Origin: JANQLC01 sp036881805
GTDB lineage: Bacteria > Bacteroidota > Bacteroidia > Flavobacteriales > JANQLC01
Direction: 5' to 3'
DNA: 20,519 bases
Assembly: GCA_036881805.1 (NCBI GenBank)
Contig: JBAJNK010000056.1
Span: 1-20,519, forward strand
Shown: positions 1 through 7,594 of the stretch, in pieces
How positions within the stretch are numbered: the first letter of the stretch is position 1
Layout of the letters: each line of letters starts with the position of its first letter
Program-made: the position numbers and the translations under genes
The notes under the pieces: generated by a model
The model's database searches: none
What the model was told of the DNA's origin: nothing
What the model saw: only the letters and a program-made list of their open reading frames with translations

Positions 1-395
1 GCTTGTTTTTTTGTTCTGTGGGCAGCCGATAAATCTGGGTTTATCCTTTGTCTTTAACGCTTTGTTGCGGCTTGAAAAGGGGGTTCTTATTTTTTGTCCT
101 CGTGCGACATCTGACCATCCCGGTCTTATTTTTTCGCTTTTGTTTTATGTGGGACGGTCTGAGCGGGGCGTATTATTTTTGTTCCTGTGGGGTCGGGCTG
201 AAAAGGGATATATTTTTGGTTTTTGTCCCTGTGTGGCGATTTAAAAATGGTTTTTCTGTTTTTGATTTTTGTAATACTTTGAAAAAGGGGCTTGTTTTTT
301 GAGTTTGTCTCTAAGGGCGAGCCTATTTTTTGTTTTTGTCCTTTTGTGTGCGCTTAAAAAGGAGGCTTTTATCCTTGTTCTTATCGTCTGATTAT
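1..395 (+). repeat. Degenerate tandem-repeat array A, about 40-50 bp units
   Basis: This gap downstream of truB holds no convincing gene. It is made of roughly nine imperfect units, each reading on the plus strand as YTTRAAAA, then a G-run, then CTTnTTTTTT, then TTTGTCC and TGTGnGGCG. Unit starts can be placed near 70, 110, 157, 196, 239, 277 and 352. Unit length varies (about 38-47 bp) and is not a multiple of three, so a coding repeat is unlikely. The last unit runs into the truB stop codon. The array continues off the left edge of the window. The same family fills two other long gaps at about 9230-9580 and 16280-16740. In the direction of truB transcription it reads C/A-rich and G-poor. 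Confidence 0.75.
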
Positions 396-1070
396 ATCCA
401 GCGTTTGTGCTAGGCTCAGCGCATTCCGCAAAGCGTATGGGCCGGTTTCGGTTCTTCTCAACTCGGTTAAGTATCCCTTGTTGTGCAAGGCCTTCCCAAA
501 ATCGCGCGCCAACGCACGGATGTAGGTGCCCTTGCTGCAACGCACGGTAAAGCCTACAAATGGGAAGGCGATTTGTTTAATTGTAAAGGAGTAAATATGA
601 ATTTTCCGCGACACTTCGTTTGGTTTTTTACCCGATCGCGCCAATTCGTATAACCTTTTACCGTTTTGTCGGATCGCTGAATAGGCTGGGGGCAGCTGTT
701 CTCGCTCGCCTTGAAACCCCATAGCCGCCTCCGAGATGGAATCTTCGGTTATGGCTAGGGTGGGAAGCCACTCGTTTTCCGCTGTTTCAGTATCTGATGA
801 AGGCGTGCTAGCGCCCAGCTTTAGGGTTCCGGTGTAGGCCTTGTATAGATTTTGAAATGCGGCTATCTCTCGGGTTGCCTTTCCCGTGCAGACGATGAGC
901 AAGCCCGTCGCTTTTGGATCTAATGTACCCGCATGACCTACCTTAATCGCCTTTACATCGAATTCCCTTTTGATATGCCAACGCAATTTGTTCACCACGT
1001 CAAACGAGGTCCAATCCAAAGGCTTATCAATCAAAAAAACCCGCCCGGATCGCAATTCGTCTATCGTCAT
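381..1070 (-). CDS. truB: tRNA pseudouridine(55) synthase TruB
   Basis: TruB converts uridine 55 in the T-loop of elongator tRNAs to pseudouridine in the cytoplasm. The 229-residue product has the family's opening motif (IDKPLDWTSFDVVNKLR, residues 14-30) and the catalytic block GHAGTLDPKATGLL, in which Asp51 is the nucleophile. The later motifs PPAYSAIRQNGKRLYELAR and CSKGTYIRALARDFG are also present. The length fits Bacteroidota TruB, which is shorter than the E. coli enzyme because it lacks most of the C-terminal extension. The start fits the usual N-terminus of the family, and an in-frame TAG lies about 20 codons upstream. The start codon overlaps the stop of a tiny upstream ORF as ATGA. 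It is probably the last gene of the ftsX-DUF3098-truB transcript. Confidence 0.97.
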   Translation of the reverse strand: MTIDELRSGRVFLIDKPLDWTSFDVVNKLRWHIKREFDVKAIKVGHAGTLDPKATGLLIVCTGKATREIAAFQNLYKAYTGTLKLGASTPSSDTETAENEWLPTLAITEDSISEAAMGFQGEREQLPPAYSAIRQNGKRLYELARSGKKPNEVSRKIHIYSFTIKQIAFPFVGFTVRCSKGTYIRALARDFGKALHNKGYLTELRRTETGPYALRNALSLAQTLDIIRR

Positions 1071-1138
1071 GGAACCGCAATCGGCTCGTATTTCGCTCGG
1101 GTGCCAAAGGGGAAGACCCCGCCTGCCTGTCTATACAT
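1067..1138 (-). CDS. Possible 23-residue mini-ORF overlapping the truB start
   Basis: An ATG at 1138 opens a 23-codon frame (MYRQAGGVFPFGTRAKYEPI, then three more residues). Its TGA stop overlaps the truB start codon as ATGA, the usual geometry of translational coupling. An A-rich stretch with AAAGGA lies just upstream. I recognise no family. It may be a leader peptide, a remnant of a lost gene, or chance. Confidence 0.2.
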   Translation of the reverse strand: MYRQAGGVFPFGTRAKYEPIAVP

Positions 1139-1141
1139 TTT

Positions 1142-1219
1142 TTATCCTTTACGATCTCTATAGGGATACACGTCTGCGGTTTTCCAAGCGTTCATGCGAT
1201 AATTTTTCAATTTTGGCAT
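1142..1219 (-). CDS. Possible 25-residue mini-ORF between the DUF3098 gene and truB
   Basis: An ATG at 1219 opens a 25-codon frame rich in basic and aromatic residues (MPKLKNYRMNAWKTADVYPY, then five more) that ends three bases before the next mini-ORF. Together the two mini-ORFs span most of the 165-bp gap where other Bacteroidota carry uppP. No similarity to UppP is visible. The call rests only on tiling of start and stop codons, so it is weak. Confidence 0.15.
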   Translation of the reverse strand: MPKLKNYRMNAWKTADVYPYRDRKG

Positions 1220-1235
1220 TCGGTAAAGGGGTTGT

Positions 1236-1475
1236 TTAGGCCGGGTTGCGCATAATGGCATAAATCTCGATTCCGAGGCCGGTTAAAACCAAAAAGGGCG
1301 CCAATCGAGTTCGCGTAAAGTTGAACATGGCTTCGTTGAATACATTCGGGTCGGCTGAGCCCCCGCCGGTCATAAAGATGTAACCCAACGTGATCAACCC
1401 CAAGCCGATCGACATATAGGTGTAGTTTTTCCTACCGAAAATAAATGCCGCTTTTTGTCTTTTCATATTTCTCAT
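1236..1475 (-). CDS. DUF3098 family two-helix membrane protein
   Basis: This 79-residue protein matches the Bacteroidota-specific DUF3098 pattern: an FGRKNY stretch, a first transmembrane helix (about residues 20-36), the loop GGGSADPNVFNEAMF, and a second helix (about 60-77) ending in EIYAIM. The molecular function of the family is unknown. It is usually found beside ftsX, which suggests a link to cell envelope or division. The start lies three bases after the ftsX stop, so the two are surely co-transcribed and probably translationally coupled. An alternative ATG three codons in would give an N-terminus of MKRQK. Confidence 0.93.
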   Translation of the reverse strand: MRNMKRQKAAFIFGRKNYTYMSIGLGLITLGYIFMTGGGSADPNVFNEAMFNFTRTRLAPFLVLTGLGIEIYAIMRNPA

Positions 1476-1478
1476 CGA

Positions 1479-2357
1479 TCAACCGTATAAATCATCTGAT
1501 TTTAAATTCAGAAACTTGGATGCAGCGCGATGCGTACTGAACCAGGCAATGCAAATGCCCGTCGCAGTAACACCCACATAAACCACCGCCAAGCTCTTGT
1601 AATCCAGAATTTGTATGTAAGCGCCCAGTTCTCGCTCTAGGTAAAGCAGGAGCCCGGTGAGCAGCAACAAGGCTAACAGTGCGGCGACGAGGCTGAGTTC
1701 GATGCCCTTTGAAATAAAGGGTTTGCGTATAAATATCTTTGTGGCGCCGACCAATTGCATGGTTTTAATCAAAAATCTTCGCGCGTAAATCGCCAGGCGA
1801 ATGGAACTGTTGATCAAGGCAATGGCAATGATTAAAAATGCGGCGGCCACGATGAGCAGGCCGATGCTGATCTTTTCAACATTCTCAGAGGCCTTATTGA
1901 GCAGGGACTGTTCGTAGAAGACGCTTTCCACGATGGGATTGGCACCGAGTTTGTCCGCTATGCGCTTCATTTTTGCCGGTTCTACATAATCGGCTTTGAC
2001 GCGGATGTCGATCGAGTTCAACAAAGGGTTGTAACCCAAGAAATCCATGAAATCCGTCCCCAATTCTCTTTGAAATGATCGGGCTGCTTCCGCTTTGGAT
2101 ACGAAGCGTATGGATTTGGCGTAACCGGACAAGCTTATTTCTTTTTGTAGCGCACTTATTTCGAGCTCCTTGGCGTTTTCTTTTACGTAAACGCTAAAGG
2201 TGAACCGCTCTTTGACGTAATCGGATATTTTCTCGGCACGCAGTAGGAAGAATCCCAAAACCCCTACCATGAACAGCACGAGTGTCATGCTCATCACCAC
2301 GGAAAAATACGATGATTTTACGCGTCTGTGCTCAAATCTCGTCTTGTCTGCCGCCAT
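1479..2357 (-). CDS. ftsX: Cell division protein FtsX (permease-like)
   Basis: FtsX is the membrane half of the FtsE-FtsX complex, which controls peptidoglycan hydrolases at the division septum. The 292-residue product has the expected four transmembrane helices (about residues 17-40, 164-183, 220-240 and 256-274). A large periplasmic domain lies between helices 1 and 2, and the conserved MQLVGAT segment (200-206) follows helix 2. I chose the ATG at 2357 (MAADKTRFEHRR). The frame stays open to 2480, but the extra 41 residues lack FtsX character and would run into the divergent leuS start. A TACCTTTG element lies 10 bp upstream. ftsE is not in this window; in Bacteroidota it is often encoded elsewhere. 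Confidence 0.93.
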   Translation of the reverse strand: MAADKTRFEHRRVKSSYFSVVMSMTLVLFMVGVLGFFLLRAEKISDYVKERFTFSVYVKENAKELEISALQKEISLSGYAKSIRFVSKAEAARSFQRELGTDFMDFLGYNPLLNSIDIRVKADYVEPAKMKRIADKLGANPIVESVFYEQSLLNKASENVEKISIGLLIVAAAFLIIAIALINSSIRLAIYARRFLIKTMQLVGATKIFIRKPFISKGIELSLVAALLALLLLTGLLLYLERELGAYIQILDYKSLAVVYVGVTATGICIAWFSTHRAASKFLNLKSDDLYG

Positions 2358-2368
2358 GTCTTTTTGCC
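2351..2368. repeat. 18-bp inverted repeat, ftsX arm (covers the ftsX start codon)
   Basis: Read on the minus strand this is GGCAAAAAGACATGGCGG, whose ATG is the ftsX start. A perfect inverted copy at 2456-2473 contains the leuS start codon. The two arms bracket the divergent promoter region. Confidence 0.85.
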
Positions 2369-2375
2369 AAAGGTA
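2368..2375 (-). promoter_or_regulatory. Candidate -7 element for ftsX
   Basis: TACCTTTG on the minus strand matches the Bacteroidota -7 consensus TAnnTTTG exactly. It lies only 10 bp before the chosen ftsX ATG, so the transcript would have a very short leader. No TTTG at the usual -33 distance is visible. Confidence 0.35.
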
Positions 2376-2423
2376 AGAAAAATGAGACAAGCCCGATAAG
2401 CTGGTTTGGTGTGCATTTTCTGC

Positions 2424-2431
2424 TATATTTG
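2424..2431 (+). promoter_or_regulatory. Candidate -7 element for leuS
   Basis: TATATTTG matches TAnnTTTG and leaves 35 bp before the leuS ATG. A TTTG at 2405-2408 is the only -33 candidate, but its 15-bp spacing is shorter than the usual 19-21. Confidence 0.45.
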
Positions 2432-2455
2432 TCCGGCTGTAAACCGAGTTTGAAC

Positions 2456-2473
2456 GGCAAAAAGACATGGCGG
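2456..2473. repeat. 18-bp inverted repeat, leuS arm (covers the leuS start codon)
   Basis: GGCAAAAAGACATGGCGG on the plus strand contains the leuS start ATG at 2467. It is the perfect inverted partner of 2351-2368, so ftsX and leuS share the same 11 bases upstream of, and 4 bases after, their start codons. Confidence 0.85.
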
Positions 2474-5268
2474 AATACAATGCTAGGACAGTAGAAGGGA
2501 AATGGCAAGCCTATTGGTCTGAGAATAAAATATTTGAGGCGAGCGAAGACTGCAAAAAACCCAAGTTCTACGTTTTGGATATGTTTCCCTACCCATCCGG
2601 GGCGGGTTTGCATTTGGGCCATGCGTTGGCTTATACCGCTTCCGATATTTACGCGCGTTACATGTACCATAGGGGTTACAATGTGTTGCACCCCATGGGC
2701 TATGACTCCTTTGGCTTACCGGCCGAACAGTATGCTGTACAAACGGGGCAACACCCCGCGGTGACCACCGAAAGAAATATAAAACGCTATCGGGCCCAAT
2801 TGGATCGCATGGGGTTTTCTTTGGATTGGAGCCGTGAAATACGCACTTCAAGCCCATCTTATTACAAGTGGACGCAATGGATTTTCATACAATTGTTCAA
2901 CTCCTGGTATAATGTGGCGGCCGATAGAGCCGAACCCATTGAAGGCTTGATCCGAAGGTTTGAAGCCGGTGGAAATCAAGCGGTAAGAGCGGCTTGTGAC
3001 GAAGGTGTACCCCTGTTTTCAGCCCTCGACTGGAAAGCCTTTTCCGATGTGGAAAAGCAGGAGTTGCTGTTGAAATACCGCCTCGCCTACCGGGCGCAAA
3101 CCAAGGTGAATTGGTGTCCGGGTTTGGGTACGGTGCTCGCCCACGATGAAGTGGTAAATGGCGTTTCGGCGCGCGGGGGGTTTCCGGTGATTCGCAAAGA
3201 GATGATGCAGTGGAACCTGCGCATCACCGCCTATGCCCAACGGCTGCTCGACGATTTGGAAGACTTGGATTGGCCGGAACCGGTAAAAGATATGCAAACC
3301 CATTGGATCGGCCGTTCAGCAGGCGCCCGCGTTCGATTCGACGTACTGGATAGCCAAGGCGCCATCGAGGTGTTTACAACGCGTCCCGATACGATTTTCG
3401 GTGTCACATTCCTGGTCCTGGCCCCCGAACACGAGGCGGTTGCATCCATCGCAATCCCCGAATACGCCCAAGCGGTTGAAACCTATAAGGCGCACAGCGC
3501 ACAGCGACGTGCGGGTAGCCAAAACCCCACCGGGCAGTTTACGGGCGCCTACGCCGTGCACCCTTTTACGCAGGCGCGAATTCCGATTTGGATTGCCGAT
3601 TACGTGTTGGCGAGCTACGGTACAGCTGCGGTGATGGCTGTGCCTGGTGGCGATCAGCGCGATTGGGATTTCGCCGCGCATTTTGGACTTCCGATTAAAA
3701 ACATCTTTTCCGGTGTAGACATTTCAAAAGGCGCTTATAGCGATCCGAACCACACGTGCATGGCACAGTCCGAATTTTTAAATGGGCTGACCCCTCGGGA
3801 AGCCGCTCGACGAGTGGTGGCAGAATTGGAACGCTTACAATTGGGAGGTGCAAGGGTAAATTTCCGTTTGCGCGATGCGGCTTTCTCCCGACAGCGCTAT
3901 TGGGGTGAGCCTTTTCCGGTTTACTATAAAAATGGGTTGCCGCAGCTTATCGATGCAGCCCATTTGCCCTTAGCGCTCCCAGATGTAGATGCATACACAC
4001 CGACTGAAACGGGCGAGCCGCCCCTCGGACGCGCTGGGGTTTGGGCCTGGGATACGCGGGGGCGTAAAGTGGTTTCAAATGATCGGATCGACGGGAAAAC
4101 GGTTTTCCCGCTGGCGCGCGACACCATGCCGGGTTGGGCGGGCTCTGCTTGGTATTTCAATCGCTATATGGACGCGCGAAACGAGGGGGAATGGGCTGCG
4201 CAAAAAGCGCTGAACTACTGGCGCGATGTGGATTTGTATATCGGAGGGATCGAGCACGCTACTGGACACCTGTTGTACAGCCGATTCTGGCAAAAATTTT
4301 TGTGCGATCGCGGCTGGGCTCCGGTTTCCGAATACGCCAGAAAACTGGTGAACCAAGGGATGGTATGGGGTATGAGCGCCTTTGTTTTTCGCATTGTGGG
4401 CACCCGTACATTTGTCTCTAAAAATCTCGCAGGCGCCTATAAAACCACTCCATTGCACGTAGATATTTCACTGGTCAATGCATCGCAGGAGCTCGACTTG
4501 GAAGGGTTTAGAAAATGGCGTCCCGAATATGCCGATGCGGAATTCATTTTGGAAGATGGCAAATACATTACCGATCGGGTGTTGGAAAAAATGTCCAAGT
4601 CCAAATACAATGTGGTGAATCCAGATGACATCATCGAGCGATATAGCGCCGATACACTACGGTTGTACGCGATGTTTTTAGGCCCGCTGACGCAATCCAA
4701 ACCCTGGGATACCGCAGGCATCAAGGGGGTACACAGCTTTTTGAAAAAGCTCTGGCGCTTGTATCACCGCGGCGGTGCGCTTAGCCTTTCAGCGGAAAGA
4801 GCCGATGGGGTCGAGCTAAAAATCCTTCACCAAACCACACAAAAAGTGGGGTATGCCATCGAGCATTTCACTTTTAATACCGGTGTGAGCGCCCTGATGA
4901 TTGCGGTCAATGAATTACAAGCGCTGCGGTGCGACAAAAGAGAAATCTTGGCGCCCCTATCGATTTTGCTCTCCCCCTATGCGCCCCATATGGCCGAGGA
5001 ATTGTGGCATGAGATGGGGCATTCGGAAAGTATTGCCCATGTGGAATTTCCGAGCTTCGATCCTGAATTGCTGGTTTCCGATTCGCATGAATACCCGATC
5101 CTGTTTAATGGAAAGCTGCGCTTTAAAATGAGGTTTGCTGCCGATACACCCCAAAGAGATATGGAAGTAGCGGTCTTAGGAGCGGAAAAAACCAGCCGAT
5201 ACCTCACGGGTAAAACGCCCAAAAAAATCATTGTGGTACCCGGGAAAATCATCAATGTCGTGTACTAG
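2467..5268 (+). CDS. leuS: Leucyl-tRNA synthetase
   Basis: LeuRS is the class I synthetase that charges tRNA-Leu with leucine in the cytoplasm. The 933-residue product has the HIGH-type motif as HLGH (residues 49-52, within PYPSGAGLHLGHALAY) and KMSKS at 708-712. It also has the CP1 editing domain: TTRPDTIFGVTFLVLAPEH (the T-rich editing pocket) and GTAAVMAVPGGDQRDWDFA, whose Asp is the expected editing-site residue. The length is typical for Bacteroidota LeuRS, which carries an insert in the N-terminal half. The first ATG fits the usual MAEYN-type N-terminus. The gene is divergent from ftsX across 109 bp, an arrangement common in the phylum. I see no truncation or frameshift. Confidence 0.98.
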   Translation: MAEYNARTVEGKWQAYWSENKIFEASEDCKKPKFYVLDMFPYPSGAGLHLGHALAYTASDIYARYMYHRGYNVLHPMGYDSFGLPAEQYAVQTGQHPAVTTERNIKRYRAQLDRMGFSLDWSREIRTSSPSYYKWTQWIFIQLFNSWYNVAADRAEPIEGLIRRFEAGGNQAVRAACDEGVPLFSALDWKAFSDVEKQELLLKYRLAYRAQTKVNWCPGLGTVLAHDEVVNGVSARGGFPVIRKEMMQWNLRITAYAQRLLDDLEDLDWPEPVKDMQTHWIGRSAGARVRFDVLDSQGAIEVFTTRPDTIFGVTFLVLAPEHEAVASIAIPEYAQAVETYKAHSAQRRAGSQNPTGQFTGAYAVHPFTQARIPIWIADYVLASYGTAAVMAVPGGDQRDWDFAAHFGLPIKNIFSGVDISKGAYSDPNHTCMAQSEFLNGLTPREAARRVVAELERLQLGGARVNFRLRDAAFSRQRYWGEPFPVYYKNGLPQLIDAAHLPLALPDVDAYTPTETGEPPLGRAGVWAWDTRGRKVVSNDRIDGKTVFPLARDTMPGWAGSAWYFNRYMDARNEGEWAAQKALNYWRDVDLYIGGIEHATGHLLYSRFWQKFLCDRGWAPVSEYARKLVNQGMVWGMSAFVFRIVGTRTFVSKNLAGAYKTTPLHVDISLVNASQELDLEGFRKWRPEYADAEFILEDGKYITDRVLEKMSKSKYNVVNPDDIIERYSADTLRLYAMFLGPLTQSKPWDTAGIKGVHSFLKKLWRLYHRGGALSLSAERADGVELKILHQTTQKVGYAIEHFTFNTGVSALMIAVNELQALRCDKREILAPLSILLSPYAPHMAEELWHEMGHSESIAHVEFPSFDPELLVSDSHEYPILFNGKLRFKMRFAADTPQRDMEVAVLGAEKTSRYLTGKTPKKIIVVPGKIINVVY

Positions 5269-5299
5269 TGTTCGGCAGATTCAAAAACAGGCGGAAGAT

Positions 5300-5315
5300 G
5301 CTTTTCGGGAAAAGC
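5300..5315. other. Short perfect hairpin downstream of leuS
   Basis: GCTTTTC-GG-GAAAAGC forms a 7-bp stem about 30 bp after the leuS stop. No T-run follows it, so it is not a classical intrinsic terminator. It could protect the mRNA 3' end or be chance. Confidence 0.3.
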
Positions 5316-5409
5316 GATCGGGGAGAAGGTAAAGTTTTGGTAATTTTATCGCTGAATGGGATATGGGAAATATCGGATATATCGACATGGATTTAAATCG
5401 GTTGGAGTT

Positions 5410-5940
5410 ATGCGAGTACACGAGTTGATTTTGGATCGCCACAGTCCGTATGAGTTTCTCGATAAGCCGATCGGCCGAGCGGTCGTTCAGGTGCTCTTCG
5501 ATGCGGCTCGTCATGCGGCTTCCGCTTACAATGAGCAGCCTTGGCGTTTTATCTATGCGACCCGAGATAAGCCGACCGCCTATAGCCGCATTTTGGGCTG
5601 CTTGGTCGAAGCCAATCAAAAGTGGGCCAAACGGGCACCTTTACTGGTGTTGAGTTTTGCCAAGAATACCTACACCTACAACGGTACGCCCAACCGGCAT
5701 GCACAGCACGATTTGGGCTTGGCAGTGGGTAACCTCACCACCCAGGCTTCGCTTTTGGGTCTGCGGGTACACAACATGGCCGGCATTGTGGTCGATCGCA
5801 TCCGCAAGTCCTTTGAAGTCCCCGAAGGATACGATATTGTGACAGCTATTGCGGTAGGGTATTCCGATGAAGCACACAACCGAAAGCCCCGCAAGCACAT
5901 GGACGAAATCGCCGCTTTGGGTCAATGGCGTTTTAATTAA
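5410..5940 (+). CDS. Nitroreductase-family FMN-dependent oxidoreductase
   Basis: The product belongs to the nitroreductase-like flavoprotein superfamily, which uses FMN and NAD(P)H; the substrate cannot be read from sequence. Signature regions are RHSPYEF at residues 10-16 (the FMN-phosphate region), SAYNEQPWRFIYA at 38-50 (the family's S-x-x-N-x-Q-P-W-R-F block), and the C-terminal GYSDE after a Gly-rich stretch. The position after S-P in the first motif is Tyr, where many relatives have Arg. The length of 176 residues is short but normal for the compact subgroup. I chose the ATG at 5410 because GGAG lies 4 bp upstream and the family motif begins 10 codons in; a frame start at 5356 would add 18 residues without family character. 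It is the first plus-strand gene before the thiamine cluster, 74 bp from thiM. Confidence 0.85.
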   Translation: MRVHELILDRHSPYEFLDKPIGRAVVQVLFDAARHAASAYNEQPWRFIYATRDKPTAYSRILGCLVEANQKWAKRAPLLVLSFAKNTYTYNGTPNRHAQHDLGLAVGNLTTQASLLGLRVHNMAGIVVDRIRKSFEVPEGYDIVTAIAVGYSDEAHNRKPRKHMDEIAALGQWRFN

Positions 5941-6014
5941 ATAGAAAAACCTTATATATTCTAAAGATATGCTGGATTTAAATCACATCATAACCCTTTT
6001 TTATCGATTAAATT

Positions 6015-6815
6015 GTGAAACCGATTGACGCAGCTACTGTTATAAGCCACTTAGCGGCTTTGCGAAAAGCCCGACCCCTCGTACACAATATCACCAACTT
6101 CGTGGTGATGAACAGCACTGCTAATGCCTTACTCGCCATTGGCGCCGCTCCGGTTATGGCACATGCAGTCGAGGAGATGGCGGACCTGATGTCCATTGCC
6201 GATGCGCTGGTAATCAATATCGGAACCCTTGATCCGCAATGGGTTGAGGGGATGTTATCGGCTGGAAAAGCAGCCGGCGAGCGCGGAATTCCAATCGTTT
6301 TGGATCCGGTGGGCGCAGGTGCCACACCGTATCGCACACAGACCGCTTTGGAAATCGCAGCGAGCTGTAAACCCACCGTAGTTAGGGGGAATCCTTCAGA
6401 AATTATGGCTTTAGTCGATTCATCCGCCAAAACCAGAGGCGTTGACAGCACTACTACCCCTGGAACGGCTTTGGCGGCTGCCAAAGAACTCGCCGAGCAA
6501 ATAAAATCCGTAGTAGTCGTCAGCGGATCGACTGACTATATCACTGACGGATCGACCGTTCTAACTGTAAAAAACGGGCGCCCACTCATGGCCCGAGTCA
6601 CGGGATTGGGTTGTACCGCTTCGAGCATTTGTGGCGCTTTTTCAGCTTCGGTAAGCGATGCGCTACACGCTTGCGCCAGTGCGATGGCTGTTATGGGTAT
6701 CTGTGGTGAAATCGCTGCTGAAAAGTCCGATGGACCGGGAACCCTGCAGCTGCATTTTCTGGATGCGCTTTACAACCTCGATACAAGAGCGATTGAAACG
6801 TACTATAAGAACTGA
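6015..6815 (+). CDS. thiM: Hydroxyethylthiazole kinase ThiM
   Basis: ThiM phosphorylates the salvaged thiazole alcohol 5-(2-hydroxyethyl)-4-methylthiazole, feeding thiamine phosphate synthesis. The 266-residue product has the ribokinase-like fold signatures of the family: VHNITNFVVMNSTANALLAIGAAPVMAH (about residues 23-50, cited here only as a motif region), LDPVGAGATPYR (96-107), and a C-terminal TGLGCTASS whose Cys200 is the conserved active-site residue. Translation most likely starts at GTG 6015, because an in-frame TAA lies at 6009-6011 and no ATG is available. The 74-bp upstream gap has no room for a complete TPP riboswitch and shows none of its conserved blocks. The gene is the first of the thiM-thiE-tenA-thiD run. 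Confidence 0.95.
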   Translation: MKPIDAATVISHLAALRKARPLVHNITNFVVMNSTANALLAIGAAPVMAHAVEEMADLMSIADALVINIGTLDPQWVEGMLSAGKAAGERGIPIVLDPVGAGATPYRTQTALEIAASCKPTVVRGNPSEIMALVDSSAKTRGVDSTTTPGTALAAAKELAEQIKSVVVVSGSTDYITDGSTVLTVKNGRPLMARVTGLGCTASSICGAFSASVSDALHACASAMAVMGICGEIAAEKSDGPGTLQLHFLDALYNLDTRAIETYYKN

Positions 6816-6824
6816 ATGCAAAAC

Positions 6825-6845
6825 CGTGTCCTTTTGGAAAACACG
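6825..6845. other. Small hairpin in the thiM-thiE gap
   Basis: CGTGT (6825-6829) can pair with ACACG (6841-6845), with inner CC/GG pairs around a TTTT loop. No T-run follows. It may be an mRNA processing or stability structure between the two genes; function not shown. Confidence 0.25.
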
Positions 6846-6895
6846 AGACTGAAAAATGCACGTCATATATAGCTGTCGGACGATTGGTAAGACCG

Positions 6896-7531
6896 ATGAA
6901 GCCACTTGACTTGCGCTTATATCTGGTAACCGATAGCGCACTAGCCAGCCGGGATCAAATCCCTGAAATTGTCGAACAGGCAGTCTGGGGTGGTGTTACG
7001 ATGGTACAGCTCCGCGAAAAAACAGCAGATACCAAAACGCGCTTACAAATCGCCTTTGCGTTGAAAGAAACCTTAATTGGCTATGCGGTTCCGCTCATTA
7101 TAAATGACCGGGTTGATGTCGCTTTGGCCGTCGATGCCGACGGCCTTCATATCGGTCAGCGCGATATGCCGTATGAAATGGCGAGAAAATTATTGGGCGG
7201 GGATAAAATCATCGGACTCTCGGTTGAAAATATGCGACAAGTAGAAGATGCCAATCAGTTGGATGTGGATTATATCAGCATTTCACCTGTGTTTGTAACA
7301 CCGACAAAGCCCGAGGCTAAAAATGCCTTTGGCATAGAAGGGCTTAAAAGAGCCGTGCGGATCAGCAAACACAAAACGGTAGCCATCGGCGGGATTCACC
7401 TCGAAAATGTTTCGGAAATCATACGCGCCGGCGTGGATGGCGTTTCAGTGGTCTCTGCGATTGTAAAAGCGCAGAACCCGAGCTCGGCTGCTGCGGAATT
7501 GATTAAAAATATATCGGATAGCCGCCTTTGA
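6896..7531 (+). CDS. thiE: Thiamine-phosphate synthase ThiE
   Basis: ThiE joins HMP pyrophosphate and hydroxyethylthiazole phosphate to form thiamine monophosphate. The 211-residue TIM-barrel product shows the family's motifs in order: YLVTD (9-13), MVQLREK (36-42, binds the pyrophosphate), IINDRVDVALAVDADGLHIG with the Asn70-Asp71 pair, GQRD (87-90), SPVFVTPTKP (130-139) and the phosphate loop AIGGI (163-167). The ATG at 6896 gives the normal N-terminus; an in-frame TTG four codons upstream is less likely. It follows thiM after 80 bp and supplies the coupling step for ThiM and ThiD products. Confidence 0.96.
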   Translation: MKPLDLRLYLVTDSALASRDQIPEIVEQAVWGGVTMVQLREKTADTKTRLQIAFALKETLIGYAVPLIINDRVDVALAVDADGLHIGQRDMPYEMARKLLGGDKIIGLSVENMRQVEDANQLDVDYISISPVFVTPTKPEAKNAFGIEGLKRAVRISKHKTVAIGGIHLENVSEIIRAGVDGVSVVSAIVKAQNPSSAAAELIKNISDSRL

Positions 7532-7539
7532 ATCCCCGA

Positions 7540-7547
7540 TAAATTTG
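7540..7547 (+). promoter_or_regulatory. Candidate -7 element before tenA
   Basis: TAAATTTG matches TAnnTTTG, 47 bp before the tenA ATG. No TTTG at the proper -33 spacing is present (the nearest is only 9 bp away). A CCGAT/ATCGG hairpin (7548-7564) follows at once. It may be an internal promoter for tenA-thiD. Confidence 0.3.
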
Positions 7548-7583
7548 CCGATATTTCTCATCGGTAGGTGGCTGTCCTATAGC

Positions 7584-7588
7584 GGAGG
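7584..7588 (+). promoter_or_regulatory. Strong Shine-Dalgarno for tenA
   Basis: GGAGG sits 6 bases before the tenA ATG at 7595. Such a strong site is unusual for this phylum, where most starts, including its neighbours here, lack one. It fixes the tenA start. Confidence 0.6.
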
Positions 7589-7594
7589 TAGCAT

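Noticed and set aside
1..395. CRISPR array
   Set aside because: The repeats are strongly degenerate, vary in length, lack distinct spacers, and no cas gene is near.
241..540. Lys/Asn-rich open frames running through array A (and similar ones in arrays B and C)
   Set aside because: They come from the A-rich strand of the repeats, which has few stops. Unit lengths break the frame and no conserved start or ribosome site is present.
2357..2480. N-terminal extension of ftsX up to 2480
   Set aside because: The extra residues lack FtsX features and overlap the leuS start; the ATG at 2357 gives the normal length.
5941..6014. TPP riboswitch before thiM
   Set aside because: The gap is only 74 bp and none of the conserved TPP-aptamer blocks is visible.
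7527..7539. 13-bp match TTTGAATCCCCGA shared with 16737-16749
   Set aside because: A few matches of this length are expected by chance in 20 kb, and the spacing to nearby promoter boxes differs.
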